This document shows, in pieces, positions 35,845 through 48,030 of a DNA stretch of 64,000 bases. Below the pieces are notes generated by a model, which did no database searches, was not told where the DNA came from, and saw nothing but the letters and a program-made list of their open reading frames with translations. This DNA is from Agriotes lineatus (Eukaryota > Arthropoda > Insecta > Coleoptera > Elateridae), in the NCBI GenBank assembly GCA_940337035.1, contig CALNHX010005233.1, positions 46,975-110,974 on the forward strand, written 5' to 3'. Made by a program: the position numbers and the translations under genes. How positions within the stretch are numbered: the stretch's first letter is position 1; the number at the start of each line of letters is the position of its first letter.

Positions 35845-36213
35845 ATTAGCCAGCTGTACGACACTCATACACTCATGAATATTATGCGACTTTTCGTTGC
35901 AAAATTCAACAAACTGTTTCCATACACTTGCTTTTGATTTTCTAGTGTTATCTGGTAGGAGGTTTTGAATTTCTTGTCTAATAACTTGTTGATTTTCTTT
36001 GCCAAATCGCGACATTTCAGTATACACTTATTAAACTCAAGCTCAAACATACACTTCAACCTAGTAATTGACATCTACTGTGACAGAACCGTTTAAACAA
36101 AAATGACAAATGAGCATATGTCAACAACAGCAATACCTAGGCCGCCTTCGCAACTAGTGAAATTAATTTAAAATGTCAGGTTTGATTTATATTATATTTA
36201 TTCCAAATTTTGG

Positions 36214-36396
36214 TGTGAAATTTTCTTACCGAATACCACACGAGCGTAAATTATTCCTGCAAATTTTTTTTCGGTCACGAATATTTTAAGAAAATTATCC
36301 CTCGTCTTCGACTCGGGATAATTTTCAAAATATTCGTGGCCTCAAAAAAATTTCCGGAAATAATTTAAGCTCTTGTGATATTGTAAGTGAAAATTA
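36214..36396. mobile_element. Palindromic element, family P copy 2
   Basis: About 183 bp folding end to end: GTGAAATTTTCTTACCGAAT on the left against the reversed ATATTGTAAGTGAAAATT on the right, then ACGAGCGTAAATTATT against AATAATTTAAGCTCTTGT, CACGAATATTTT against AAAATATTCGTG, and ATTATCCC against GGGATAAT at the centre (CCTCGTCTTCGACTCGGG). The arm ends and centre agree with 31531-31699; the intervening arm sequence differs. Confidence 0.72.
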
Positions 36397-36639
36397 CATT
36401 GTTTATGGCAGGGTGCCCTGATGTCAGTTTGACGTATTTGTCCTTTACCAGGATACGGACAAATCGTTGTTCCCTTTCACTCTAAAGTACTTTTGAATAA
36501 GAGATATATTTTTCTCTTTGTTCAATTTTAGTAACAATAACTAATTACTTGACATTGTTAAATTATAGGTTATATTTCATCAAAGACAGTGTATTTATTG
36601 GTCAAAATTGGTTGATGTAGTATTTATTAATGTGACATG

Positions 36640-36930
36640 ACCCACGATGGTAATAGGTTATCTTCTGAGAGGATTCCTGAAGAATACCAGATAATTTTAA
36701 TATTTCTAAAGATTCTTCGATTCTCAAGACTCCTAACGGATTTGTGAAGAATACCAGGTAATCCAATATACCTAGGGATTCTTAAACACTCAATGGATTC
36801 CGAAGATTCCTAATGGACTCGTAAAAATTCCTGAGAAATACCGAATATTCCCAGAGATTTTCTAATTTTCCATGGATTCTAAAGATTCTGTAAGATTGCC
36901 AATGTATGTAAGATTCCTGGGAAATACCAA
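36640..36930 (+). repeat. Degenerate repeat of GATTCCTGAAGAATACC type
   Basis: GAATACCAG or GAAATACC follows GATTCCTG-like words at about 36683, 36751, 36832 and 36918, with further AAGATTC and GGATTC words between. The period is irregular at about 70-85 bp. An old, diverged array. Confidence 0.5.
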
Positions 36931-37660
36931 CCGTGTGTACACTAGATTTCAACAGCGAGCCACTCTTCGCTTAAACCCAATCAATTTTAGGTAGACGTAA
37001 CTAGCAAATTAAAAATTTCAACGTAAATGAAGCACTGTATTAACCAGCACTTTCTTTTGCATCTTTCAGAAGAATATTAGCTGAACATTTTTGATCACAA
37101 AAACCAATATTGTTTTGTAGGTGGTATTCTTAGAATAGATACTCTTGATAACCAATCTACAACTTCTTAGTAGCATCGCCATAAAATCAGGAAGTTTATT
37201 ACCGTCGTGCACCTTGCATTACTTACAAAGTTAATAGTTATTTTTTCTACCACTTGCACTGGTTTTGGAAAACATATTTTACTCTGCACGTATTTGAATT
37301 AGTTGTGGAATTGGAAGAATTCATAAGACAACTGCAAGATCAAGTACAGAATTATCCTTTTCCATTAATTTATACATATTCGATTTTATTATTATTCAAA
37401 CTTTTTATTTCAATTACTTTAATGTCAGATTCATCGTTTTTTAAAATGATGTACACATATCTCTATAAAAATGCTTTTATCTTCCCATCTTTGAATGATA
37501 CTAAAATATAGTCTCCCGACCTTTAGTCCAGTTCTGCATTATTCAACTCCACTTCATTTTCCCTACTCTCAGATTTAGATTCAACTGTGTTATTCCGCTT
37601 TCGTATTTGTCTCTTTTAAACTTTTTTTCTTTATTCGTAGTATCACTTATGTGATTTACA
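36931..37660. other. No gene recognised
   Basis: AT-rich, with short chance frames only. Confidence 0.4.
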
Positions 37661-37663
37661 TTA

Positions 37664-37850
37664 AGAACCGAAGGTCGGTGTGGAGCTATTAATAGTCCTC
37701 CGTGCCAGGCGCGCGGAGTGGCGTAACGCTGGTTGGTCGTCCGAGTGCAACGTAATCCGTGGGGCGTGACCGTATGACGCACAGTGGTTGTAATGCTTTA
37801 GATCGTGTATCACAGGGGTCTACGTTTTACTAAGCTTAAAGCCATATTCC
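37664..37850 (+). repeat. Dispersed ~187-bp repeat, copy 1
   Basis: Aligns along its length with 39648-39835: GAAGGTCGGTGTG, GTAACGCTG[GA]TTGGTCGT, CCGTGGGGCGTG, CAGTGGTTGTAATGC, TAGATCGTGTAT and TAAGCTTAAAGCCAT are shared. It is GC-richer than its surroundings and in the same orientation as its partner. No terminal repeats were found; a SINE or a MITE fragment is possible. Confidence 0.75.
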
Positions 37851-39647
37851 CTGTTGATATCCGTCGTTATTGCTTATTGAACACTAAGTCTAATTCATTC
37901 ATAATACATAATTTTCTTCGCGCGAGTAATTTGTTGTGTAGTTGATCCTATTAAACGTAGTTAAATATTTGATTTCAGTCGTGCTAAAGTAACTTGTTCT
38001 GCTTTGAATTTGCCAAATCTTATCTTATGGAACTGTTCTTGCGAAAAACCCTATTTGGTTGTTAATTATTATTCGTTTTCTGTCGCTAATGTACTGGCGT
38101 GATGAATATTTCTTTTGTCCTGTATAAAATATTTCCCCATAATGTAATTGGTGTAGAAGTAGTCTCATACAGGAGAATGCTTGTTAGCTGCTGTACATAT
38201 TGTGCAAAATTGCTAAACTACTACTATAGTAGATGAAATGCTATAATTTTCTAAAGTTCCTGTAATGTCGTCATGGATATGTTTAATATTGCAGAGCTGT
38301 TCACGTCGTTTGTCAAACGACTCGGTGCTTGCAAGCTTTTGTATGCAGTGAATACGGCGTCGGGCGATAAAGCCCCCTTTTATTTAGTGCTAAGAGCTCT
38401 AACTTAAATTGTATTACAAGTGCACAGCGTTGCACTTCATTAAAAATTTGTGGTTGGCAAAACTGCAGTCGTAGTTTTGAATGTACTGCTTGCACATTAC
38501 CTTGCAAAATACTTGTCACTAAGAAGATATGCTGTCAACACCATTTTCAGTTGTTTCCTTCCGGTGCTTCTAGGAATTATGTGTATGCAAGCTACGTGAA
38601 TACTATTGACAAAGATAATATATATTATCTTTGCTATTGGTGTTTTCCACTGGAAAGGTTTAGTTTTCTTAACAATTTCTACATTTTGTATTTCTCTGTA
38701 GCTACAATTATTATTATTAGAAAAATTAAGTGATGATTATACTTTACCCAATAGTTTGCAAGGGTAATTATTTTAAAATTTCCTATAGTAGCTGACTCAT
38801 TGTTCTTGATTTTACGTTGGCGTTAATGTCGGCCATTCTTCTGATGTCTTCTGTAATATCGAATCGCAGGCTGTAATTAACGACAGATCATTTAACATTT
38901 ACGACCCTTAATTAAGTGATCTGTTTTCCTTGGCGCCCTGTGATTTATCCAAGGACACAAAGCAAATGTAAGCGATAAATAGGGTTGAAAGTAAATAGAA
39001 AGCAATTTTCGTGGGTGAAGCCATTTTAATCTTTAATTAGGTTGTTTATTTACATAAGGATGTTTTGGGGACAGCTTTATTTTAGATTTTTACGCAATGT
39101 TGATTTTATTGGAAAGTAGCATTTGTTTTTTTTTCGGGCCGCACAGCCTTCAGGTATATTGCATTTCTAAGCAGGAAATGAACTTCTGACAGAGCACGTG
39201 CATTTTCAATAGAAATATAACAAGTTTTCGGAAATATTTTCAAAAATATTCTGTAGCTATTTTTTCTTGGAGACATACACGAATTCTTTTGTTAGAGAAA
39301 ATAGCTGCGGAACATTTTTTACAAATATCTCCATAGGAAATTTTTTATGCACGCGCTATATTTTGATAGAGAATATCACGAATGAAAAACATAGCAAAGA
39401 AAACAATTTTGGCATAAACCGCGTAGTCGTTGTAGATGAACGCCCAGCATTCTCAGGATTAATGTGCCTTGCACCTTGTGAAGTCGAGCCCACACGATGG
39501 CTATCTCTTTGGTAGCTCGTGTTGTTTGAGTACATTTTGAACAAGGATATATAAGCAGATTTTAGCCTTGTTGCTGTTTGTGCACTCATATTGACTAACA
39601 TTTCGCGAGACATTGTAGCTTGCATCATCAGAGTGAAAGTCGCACCA
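37851..39647. other. No gene recognised
   Basis: AT-rich. The part near 38860-38970 (ACGACAGATCATTTAAC, then TTGGCGCCCTGTGATTTATC) and 39350-39640 are less AT-rich and could be conserved non-coding or repeat-derived, but I cannot support a function. Confidence 0.3.
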
Positions 39648-39835
39648 AGAACTGAAGGTCGGTGTGTAGCTAATTATAGTCCTATCTGCTAACTATCGGA
39701 GCGACGTAACGCTGATTGGTCGTTCAAGTGCAGCTGAAACCGTGGGGCGTGGCTGTGACGCATAGTGGTTGTAATGCGTTAGATCGTGTATTACAGGAGT
39801 CCATGTTTTATTAAGCTTAAAGCCATCTTCCCTGT
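39648..39835 (+). repeat. Dispersed ~187-bp repeat, copy 2
   Basis: Partner of 37664-37850, offset by about 1.98 kb, roughly 80% identical by eye. It is preceded by a TATATAAG box at about 39549 and a GC-richer 250-bp segment with no match in copy 1's flank. Confidence 0.75.
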
Positions 39836-42800
39836 TTATATTATTCGGATGTTTTTTAAAATGTCTATGGCTAATTCGAGTAACTGCGAAAGTCTCAAAC
39901 AACGAAGAATGCATGTTTATTAAAAATAATAACAAACTTAATATCTAAATATTAAAAGTTTACGCCTTTTTGTGGAAGCTACAATTAACATTTAAGTTTG
40001 TTTAGGCGCCGCTTTTGGTTGCCCACCGCAATAATCATTATCGGCCTACTGATTTTTTCACACTTTTGATGTTCTTAAACACTTTGATACCAGCGACATA
40101 GGTTTAAATTTTCTGATAAATTTCCAAACATTTCCGATTATTAATAATCGCCGTTGCTATGGAAAATTTCCAATTAAATATGCATAAGGAATATTCTCAA
40201 AAATAGACACGCCGTGATTACAGTGTAAATATTTGTTTAACGATTGACTTTCGGGATTGGACCGTGTCATTTTTGAGGTAGAAAAACTCGACGTTTTACT
40301 TGCTTTTGTAAAGTTGAAGGTTATAAATAAAATATTGCAAAATAAATTTAAATTAACCAGCTTAAAATTAATACGATGTAGAGATAACGGAAACCTTCAG
40401 GTGTCGATGTCGGCGGCTTTGTAGAAACCATGGCAACGATCGACCCCTTTGAAAATTCGCAGCAACTCAAGTGCGTAGTAACTAGTAACCTTCAAGAAGG
40501 TATGATTGCAGACCGATGCAGTGAAAATTATAGATGCCGCTTTCATAGCTGTGTACAGTGTACACCACAAAAAAGGCCGGGGATGTAATGCGGGTTATTG
40601 TTCTAACGAGGAAAAATATTAGTAGGCCCTCAGATGTGCTTTTGCCAAATTAACCATTCTGCACAGATTTCTTTAAATACATGTAAACAAATAATGGACA
40701 AGGAATTAATCGCTTGGGAATTCAATAGTCTAAACACTCTAATCCACATTTAGAATGAACTCATTTTTAAAATCATTTTAGGAATCTCTTCCACATGTGT
40801 TTCTTGTACGAAGGCTCCCTTCACAATACTAGTCGAACTTGAAATCCGAAAAATGTTAAAATTGTAGTGTTATTTATTTCTAACATAAGTCCTTCAAAAT
40901 CAAGAAATTTCAAACTAGAAAAACTGTAAGACAATTAAAAATTGCCAACAATAGCATTGCGAACGAGAAAGAGAGAAAACCATGTATGTTAACATAGTTA
41001 GACTTATAATAGTTATTTATGGTATATGTGTGTTACATTACAAATAAGCCACGAGATAAAAGTTGAGCCCTCGAGGACACCAGACCGAGAGGGGTCATTT
41101 TTCGAGTGAAATTTATACAAGAAGTCAATAAATATCTAAACAAACTATGTCAAATTCTAGGTTAGTAGGTTAGGTTTTCTTTGTTATTTGACTCAGACTG
41201 ACACAAAACTTAATGAGCAAATCTTGAATTTAACATAGCTGGCGATTACATCGGCTGGCGAACAATGCATTCTTTGTTTTATGGATTCAAAGCATCAAAT
41301 GTAATGGGAACGCGGTCTGAAGTGCATATGTCACTTAGCATCAATAAAAGCAAAACAAATTGTGATTCTTAATAAATATCTATCTTTTTGAATAGTAACT
41401 ACAATGGCTCTTATAGATAACTATTATAGAAATTAAGTCGCCGTTCTTTAAAAAAATTAAATATGAGTTGATATAATTTGAAGCAAAAAAATAATCGCTT
41501 CATATACGATATTTAATATTACATACTGGTTCTAGTTCTAGTGAATAATGAATCGAGTAATGACCATAACTGTATAACAGTAACATTGGCAAAAGGTTAA
41601 AACTCCATACTCAAAACCTGAATCCGGATATAAATCGTGTAAGTGTTCAATAAAAAGAACGTTTTTAACTTTTTTTTTTCTTAAAAGTTGCGGTGAAAAT
41701 GTGAATAGGTATAAAGACATCTATTGCTAGAAGGTCCTCGATCTACGGTACTAATAGGCTAGGGTAACATACGTCACAAATTTACTTTAAATAGCAATTA
41801 ATTGCTACATTTTAAAACTTGTTTCCTGATGACTGATATGAGAAAATACTGCAGTATTTATAGTTTGGGCTTTGAACCTTAGAGTGGTGGATATTCGGAA
41901 CATTTTTCACAAAAGTGGGACTGACGTTAGTCTTTTTTAGGAATAGACCCGGCGTAGTAATCGGAAAATATAGCTGGGCCATCAATAAAATCATTGTTAA
42001 CCATAAATGATAAATCGTTTCATGTTTGTCAAACTCGAGGATTTAAGCTGTTAAGCTGATCATTTGCGAGATTATACAAACATTTGTTGTCGATTTTGCA
42101 TTGCCTTTTTGCAATGTAACGGGGATTTTAGGGCAGTTTGCTGCCATGCATTGTTGAATATTCTATGGGAATTCAAGAATAAAAAACATCCTAAACATTT
42201 ATTAATTTCAATTTCATATTTTTGCGTTAAGCCTTGCCTGACTAGAAAAAAAGCATAATTTCTAACTGGCTGTCTTTCGTAAAGTATATCGTATTTATTT
42301 ATAACTAGCAGTTCAGTGAGACAAATGTCTCATTTAATAAAACAAAAAAGACCGTTTTGCAAATAGAACGCGTATTCACCACACGTACGTATATGACATC
42401 ATTGTTGGTAGCAAACTACCAGTCGCATTCGCCTTGATAAAATTTGCCTAGAATCTAACCTAAAAAGTTAGGATTATAATTAAGATAATAATTAGTGTTA
42501 GAGACTGAAATTCGGTTCCTGACCTGACATGACCATTCCAAACATATAACTTTAATAACTTTTTTCTCTATCTCTTACGGTTTGGCTGCTGAAACAGCGT
42601 CCCAGACAGACAAAACAGCGTCCCGGACAGACCAGCGTCCCGGACAGACACGTCTATTAGATAAAGGATAGAGAAATTAAATTAAAGGGAGTTGTCATAG
42701 AACCGGAACATTAATATATTATTTTCGTCATCCAGTAAGGTCTTGCATTCTGTCATACCTTTAGGCTGATAGTGTTGAGTGTAGTGTGATATCGGTTGTC

Positions 42801-45800
42801 GGGTTAGACTAAATACTCTCATATTTTTCATGATTATCTGTTCTATATCTACCTGTGTAACAGTTAATTTCTTCACATTTTTTTTCACCCGCTTCATTGT
42901 TGCCTTAAAAATAACCTTTTTGACTTTTCTGTTTTTCTCATTGTTTTCTTTATTCCACCAAATTTAATTTTTTCCCCATAATTCTCAAATTTTTAAAATG
43001 TGCTCGATGAATCTTTTATCGTATTAATGTCTTACACAGTTTAACTTCATCGACGTGTACGATGGTCGTTTTTATTTTTAGATCTGCTGCTTCCAACAAG
43101 GCTGACGACGACGGCGCGGCGTCGATGATTATCTTGAAATATTGTAGTGACACCCCACCTATTAAAAGGCACATCACCACAATTTTTAAATTAATGGTCT
43201 TAATTTTATGTCAAACTCAGGGCTAATGAAAAGCAGGTAATAATTATTATTTCAATAAATGGTTTATTGCTCTCTGTATTTCATTTATTTGTAATTAATT
43301 AGGGCTTAGCTCCGGTAAAGTATGAAATAAAAAAATAACTCTTGTCTCAGGGGAGTAGGTTTATTAACTTTGTATTACAAGTACTTTGCTGTATGATAAA
43401 TTAACCAGTATGGCAGATGCTTGACTTAGTATTTGACAGGTCTATAACCTTAAAATTTAGTGTATACAAAATGATTTGCACGTCCACGAAATTTAGCGTA
43501 AATTGAATTAAAAACACCGAAAAGGGTAAGACCACATCAGATAAATGCTGCTAATCATGTGACGTAGCTTTCGGCTAACCTGTTTGCTTTCAGATGACGG
43601 AAGTGACGCCAAAACTTGCATTTGTTTAACTTCCGCTAATGTTGCAAAAAACGACTTCCAACCACAAATTTTAGGGAGGCTACTTGATTATTCGAATCTG
43701 AACGTATCTGGGCGGCTCGAATCACGTTCAAGCTCTCGTACGATGCCCAAACTTGACAAACCCGACGGGTTATGGACCGTCGGCAACGCTTTCCTCTGGA
43801 ATTTACCTTTTGAAGTGGTGTTCCAAGTTCCGATGCTGGCTCGCACAATGAAGAGACTATTACACGCTTGGTGACGACTTCCTCCTCCAAATTTCTCCAC
43901 TTCTGAAGATCCTCTGCAAACGTAGCACACCCAGTTCTTGCTTTCCGATGTCTTGATCTCCCCGATATCTTGTCCGAAGTTTGGCCTCGTTATAGGACGC
44001 TTCTGGTGAAATCTTGCTGGGCTGATTACACTTTATTGGGAACTGCTATCACTGGGAATATTAGCCACAAAGATGCCTTACACACTGGTGACTATGATAA
44101 ATTACAATTTTGGCTCAACAAATAACTTTCTTTATTAATAATTTTGTAAAAACGGGGAGCTCAACTTGCACACAGTCTAAATTTAACAAGCTTCTATTTG
44201 ATGTTAAACAGTTGACATTTTGGTTTCCTAGTGATAACGATTTACATTTATTTATAAGAAATAAGGTTTTTTACATGTTTATTTATGGACCATAGTTTTG
44301 ATAGAATGTTCTTGCTTAAATACTAAAATGTCTTTTTCTTTGAAATTGTTCACGTAGCACTTTGCTCTGCTCTCTAATCACTTAATTTTAATTGCATTTA
44401 ATCACATGAGTTTATTTAGCACTGTCTGTCATTCGGTAGGTTGCCTTATTGCTCTTTGCAATCTTTACTTTCTCGTACTGCTTTGCAACACCTTTCCGTT
44501 ATCTTGCTGTTTGTGGCTTATAAACCGTTAATACTTATAACGCTCATACAATTTCTTTACTTCACAAAACATCTTGCATTATTTTAAAATTAATATCATT
44601 GTTTGACGTTATTCAACTGAACCCTGTCAGCTACCTACACAATTCAAGCTGCATTTGCCATTTCAAACATTAATTATGACTGAAACTGTGAATGTAACCC
44701 TTCTGAATTATATCTTATCTCATGCCAACCTTTCTTACCCAAATTATAATTGCTGCTGCTCATATCAGTGCATTTATTAGTGTGAAATTACTGACTTTCT
44801 TGCAATAAATAAAATAGTTAATTCTGTGCTCAACTTTGAGCTTACTCATTCTTGTGTTAACTAGGTAATCAGAATTGCTGTGGGCATAACAATACCATTG
44901 TATACATGTTGTTCAAAAAAACAGTGGACATACTGAAAACCGATTTAGCCTCTATTAGATGTACCGGATGATTTTACTTAACTAGAAAATGGCTTTTTTC
45001 ATAATTTTCAAAAACCAAAACGCTACTTTTCGGAAATTAAGCAAGATTTTAGGGACATTTCTTTATCGTGTGTTAGTTTCAGCTAACTGGATAATCTCAA
45101 GGCCAGAAAACGTCTTTTTTCCCCAACTTTCGTAGAAATAGAATTTTAAATTTTTGGAATAGTTTCAAAATTTCACACACCAAGATTTAATTTAATTTTT
45201 TTGTGTGAAAGCTTTAGATTTATCATTGGAAAAACAATAGAAAATCATAATAATTTTGCTAGATTTTTTATTATTTACCGAAAAAGTAATATTTTTGCAT
45301 TATTTACGTTTCTGATGCAAGGTGCCTTTTAGGAGAAATATCTTTCAGCGCTAATAATTAATATCTATTTAAATGGCTTAGAAAAACTCTAATTTACCCT
45401 TGTTCATGAAATGCTTTCAGAAAAAAAGAACTGCTTGAACTATTTTAAAGCAATTAAAGTAATAATAAAAGTTTAAGACTTTTTTCAAAATGTTGAGCAA
45501 AAAAAAGAGTTTTTTTTAATTGCTGCCCTGAGGAACGAAACTCAATTATTTACTATATTCTTTTTGAATTCATTAATATTGTTGTGGCATCCCTTAAGTG
45601 TCATCCCCGAAATATCAGTATTTCCTATTGGGTATCATGGTTTAGGTAATCGAATAATCGTTTGAAGTCGGGGAGTGCCAGGTGAACTGTGTTTCACTCG
45701 ATCGATTATTCTGTATTCCACTCGATCTCGATCGATTATTCAATTATAACTTTCTGAATGTTTATTTGGTGTATGCAGGCAGGATTGCCCTGATCTAACT

Positions 45801-48028
45801 CTCCTGCCTGTTCTTCCCTGAATTCGATTTTGCCACAGACGCGGTTATCTACGAGTTGGGAAATGTAATACTCTCCAATTATTATTTTGTAATAAGATTT
45901 GAATTTGGGGGTCCTGTATTAATTCTTAGGGGATGTGGATACTGATTAATCTCGTCATTAATATTTACTGTTTCTTTAAACCCTTTGTTAATAATTTTTT
46001 ATCATCTGTTCATCGTTGGTGGTTAGTAGTTTATCCATTTTCTCTTGTACGTGTACAATTGTTGCTTGACTTTTGTATGTTCTCGTATCTTGTAAGCTGT
46101 TATAATACCTTCATGTCGAGATGCGCGACAGCTTCTTCAGCGTTATCCGCAATGTCATACCATTTCCGCTTGTCGCGTCTCGCACTTCTCGTAACTCTTT
46201 TATCTATGGAGTTCATTATATACGTAAGCGTTTGGTCTGTTATTGTTTAGTTTTTATCATTATTTTAACAAGGTGCCATAAGAATAGCCACTGTAAGGAT
46301 GTATGAAAAATTAACAAATAATACTCATACAAGCAGCCGCGGCTTGGCGTGTTGGCCAATTATAGTATTTTCATTCATACTTTGTGAGTTCAAAGTTCAA
46401 ACTGAAAATTGCACTTAGCTGCTTCATTCATAATTCAAATAGGACCTTAGATACGTTTTCTATTTAACCTGCCATTTTTACACATGAAATTGTTTCCTGT
46501 TATATTCAGGCTTGGATTCACTCTTCAAGCTTAATTTCCTTTTTTGTATGGGCAATAATTTTGTACACGAACTGCAAGCTCAACAGTGAGCTTTTACGTG
46601 AAAGCGTGATATTCAAACTAAGTAATTACAGACCTAGCTGCATATGTAGTGTGTTTTGAACATTAAATAGAATGCTATAGAAGTCTGGAGCATGACGATT
46701 CTAGAAATTAAATGAAAATTGTCAAAGCGTGCAAGTTAAATTGTAGTTCACGCCCGAACGACGAAGCAGCGTATCCATGTCGGTTAGTTATACCAATTTG
46801 TTTGCCACAATCGCAAAATCAATTAATTATCATGGTTAATTGAATTATATCATGTTATTTTCATGCCGAGTCCTAGCATCTGTATGCACAACGCTACGTG
46901 TCGGCGGAAACAGTAAATAGGACTGCAGTCTTTCGGGGTTAATTAAGCTTGCTTTTCAGCATGCAATGCGGATAATTTCGTGCAGGACTTTTTGCAACTT
47001 AGTTTTCAGGTGAGGACTTTTATGAAAGCAGGCGATCTCTAAAAGTCTAATTAGTTTTTCTACTTTTTCAAAGCGTAGATTTAGAAATTACATTGACGTT
47101 TTCTGGGGCAAAATTATCAGATCTATTCAATTTTACTGAAAAGTGTTACCTACCTACTTTTCAGAAACTGAGAACACTTAGTTAAAAGGAAACTGACGAG
47201 TTTAGTTAGAATATTACTTCGTTGAATTTCATAGCAGACGAGTTTCTAATTACAATTAAACATTCATGAACTACTAGACTCATGGTCAACTTTCTGAAAA
47301 ATATTTAACATTACTCTCTAATTTAATCAAGGTGTTTATATTTTTTGTTTGGTAATGGTGATATCTGCTGATTCTTGTTGACTAAAACTTTAAAACACGT
47401 TATTTAAAATGGCGAATTGTTTTTAACTAAAAGATGCCTTCTTTAGTTGATCGTTTACGTCTAAACTTAAATCTGCCTCAGTTTATTTCACAAAGAACGA
47501 AAACCGTCTGTTGCTTTCAGCAGTGCATATCTTTCATCATAGATGGCGTTACTTATTTTCTTTTCCCTTATCAACTTTCCCTTTTGTTTACATATATTCT
47601 ACATTAATTTGGCTTCTGTTTTGCTTACGACGTTTTTCTAATTTTAATGTTTTCAACAGTTGCCGGAGATTTTCTTTGAAATATTAATACGCTTTCTGCG
47701 TTTGTCCATTATACAAGGACTATTTATTGTGCTTTTTCAGTGACCAAAAGTGATAAACTCGTAACTTACATTTGGTGTAGTTTTCTATTAACTTCGATAA
47801 ACTCCATTGTGTTACTTGGTGAGATGTGAACTTGCAAAGTTAGAAATTATGCAGCGGTAAGGTTACTAAATTGTTTTATATGATTAAATATTATGATTAC
47901 CGAAATGCTATTTTGCTTCTAAGTAGAATCTCCAAATGTACAGATTGTATGTACTTTAAATACAATTTACGTATCAGTTAACATCAGCACCAAACCTTTA
48001 ATTAAAACATATAACTTTTAAGTACATG
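39836..48028. other. 8-kb interval without a supportable gene
   Basis: Scattered short frames only. Local features: a short open frame at 40430 (MATIDPFENSQQLKCVV) followed by a GTATGA donor-like word; a microrepeat of CAGCGTCCCGGACAGAC words at 42593-42650; and a GC-richer block at 43560-44050 with overlapping minus-strand frames and an AATAAAGTG word, which may be an LTR-element or exon fragment. None has a recognisable domain. Confidence 0.35.
42593..42650 (+). repeat. Short tandem repeat of CAGCGTCCCGGACAGAC
   Basis: Three imperfect units of about 17-20 bp in AT-rich DNA; the first has CCCAG for CCCGG. Confidence 0.7.
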
Positions 48029-48030
48029 TA

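Larger units (their letters stand above)
33860..36015 (-). pseudogene. Crypton-type tyrosine recombinase (DUF3504 class), interrupted
   Basis: Read from ATG at 36015 (MSRFGKENQQ). An N-terminal core-binding segment (NTRKSKASVWKQFVEFCNEK) runs to 35845. A hAT element occupies 34912-35844 with its 8-bp duplication. The same frame continues at 34903 (ILEDYAFNMKKKNFEDYKES) to one in-frame TAA at 34643-34645, then stays open to 33860. The catalytic domain shows ELACRGGEG (Arg), CPVRLFKKLI, WYKNSPVGKN, NHSARATAVSNLAKEGV (His and Arg), ITGHSNSQ (His) and SIKSYLQ (Tyr), the tyrosine recombinase set in Crypton/DUF3504 spacing. Such enzymes move circular DNA elements by site-specific recombination. A Gln/Asn/Thr-rich tail follows. 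One stop plus the insertion are the only breaks seen. Confidence 0.82.

Noticed and set aside
37720..37800. tRNA-like or SINE box B (GGTTGGTCG...GTGGTTGTAATGC)
   Set aside because: Does not match GGTTCRANNCC and no cloverleaf could be drawn.
40430..40560. Possible short coding exon MATIDPFENSQQLKCVV with donor-like GTATGA
   Set aside because: Only about 23 codons before the donor, weak donor, no upstream or downstream partner and no recognised family.
43584..43930. Three overlapping frames of 80-96 codons on both strands
   Set aside because: Mutually overlapping without any motif; listed as an unexplained block instead of a gene.
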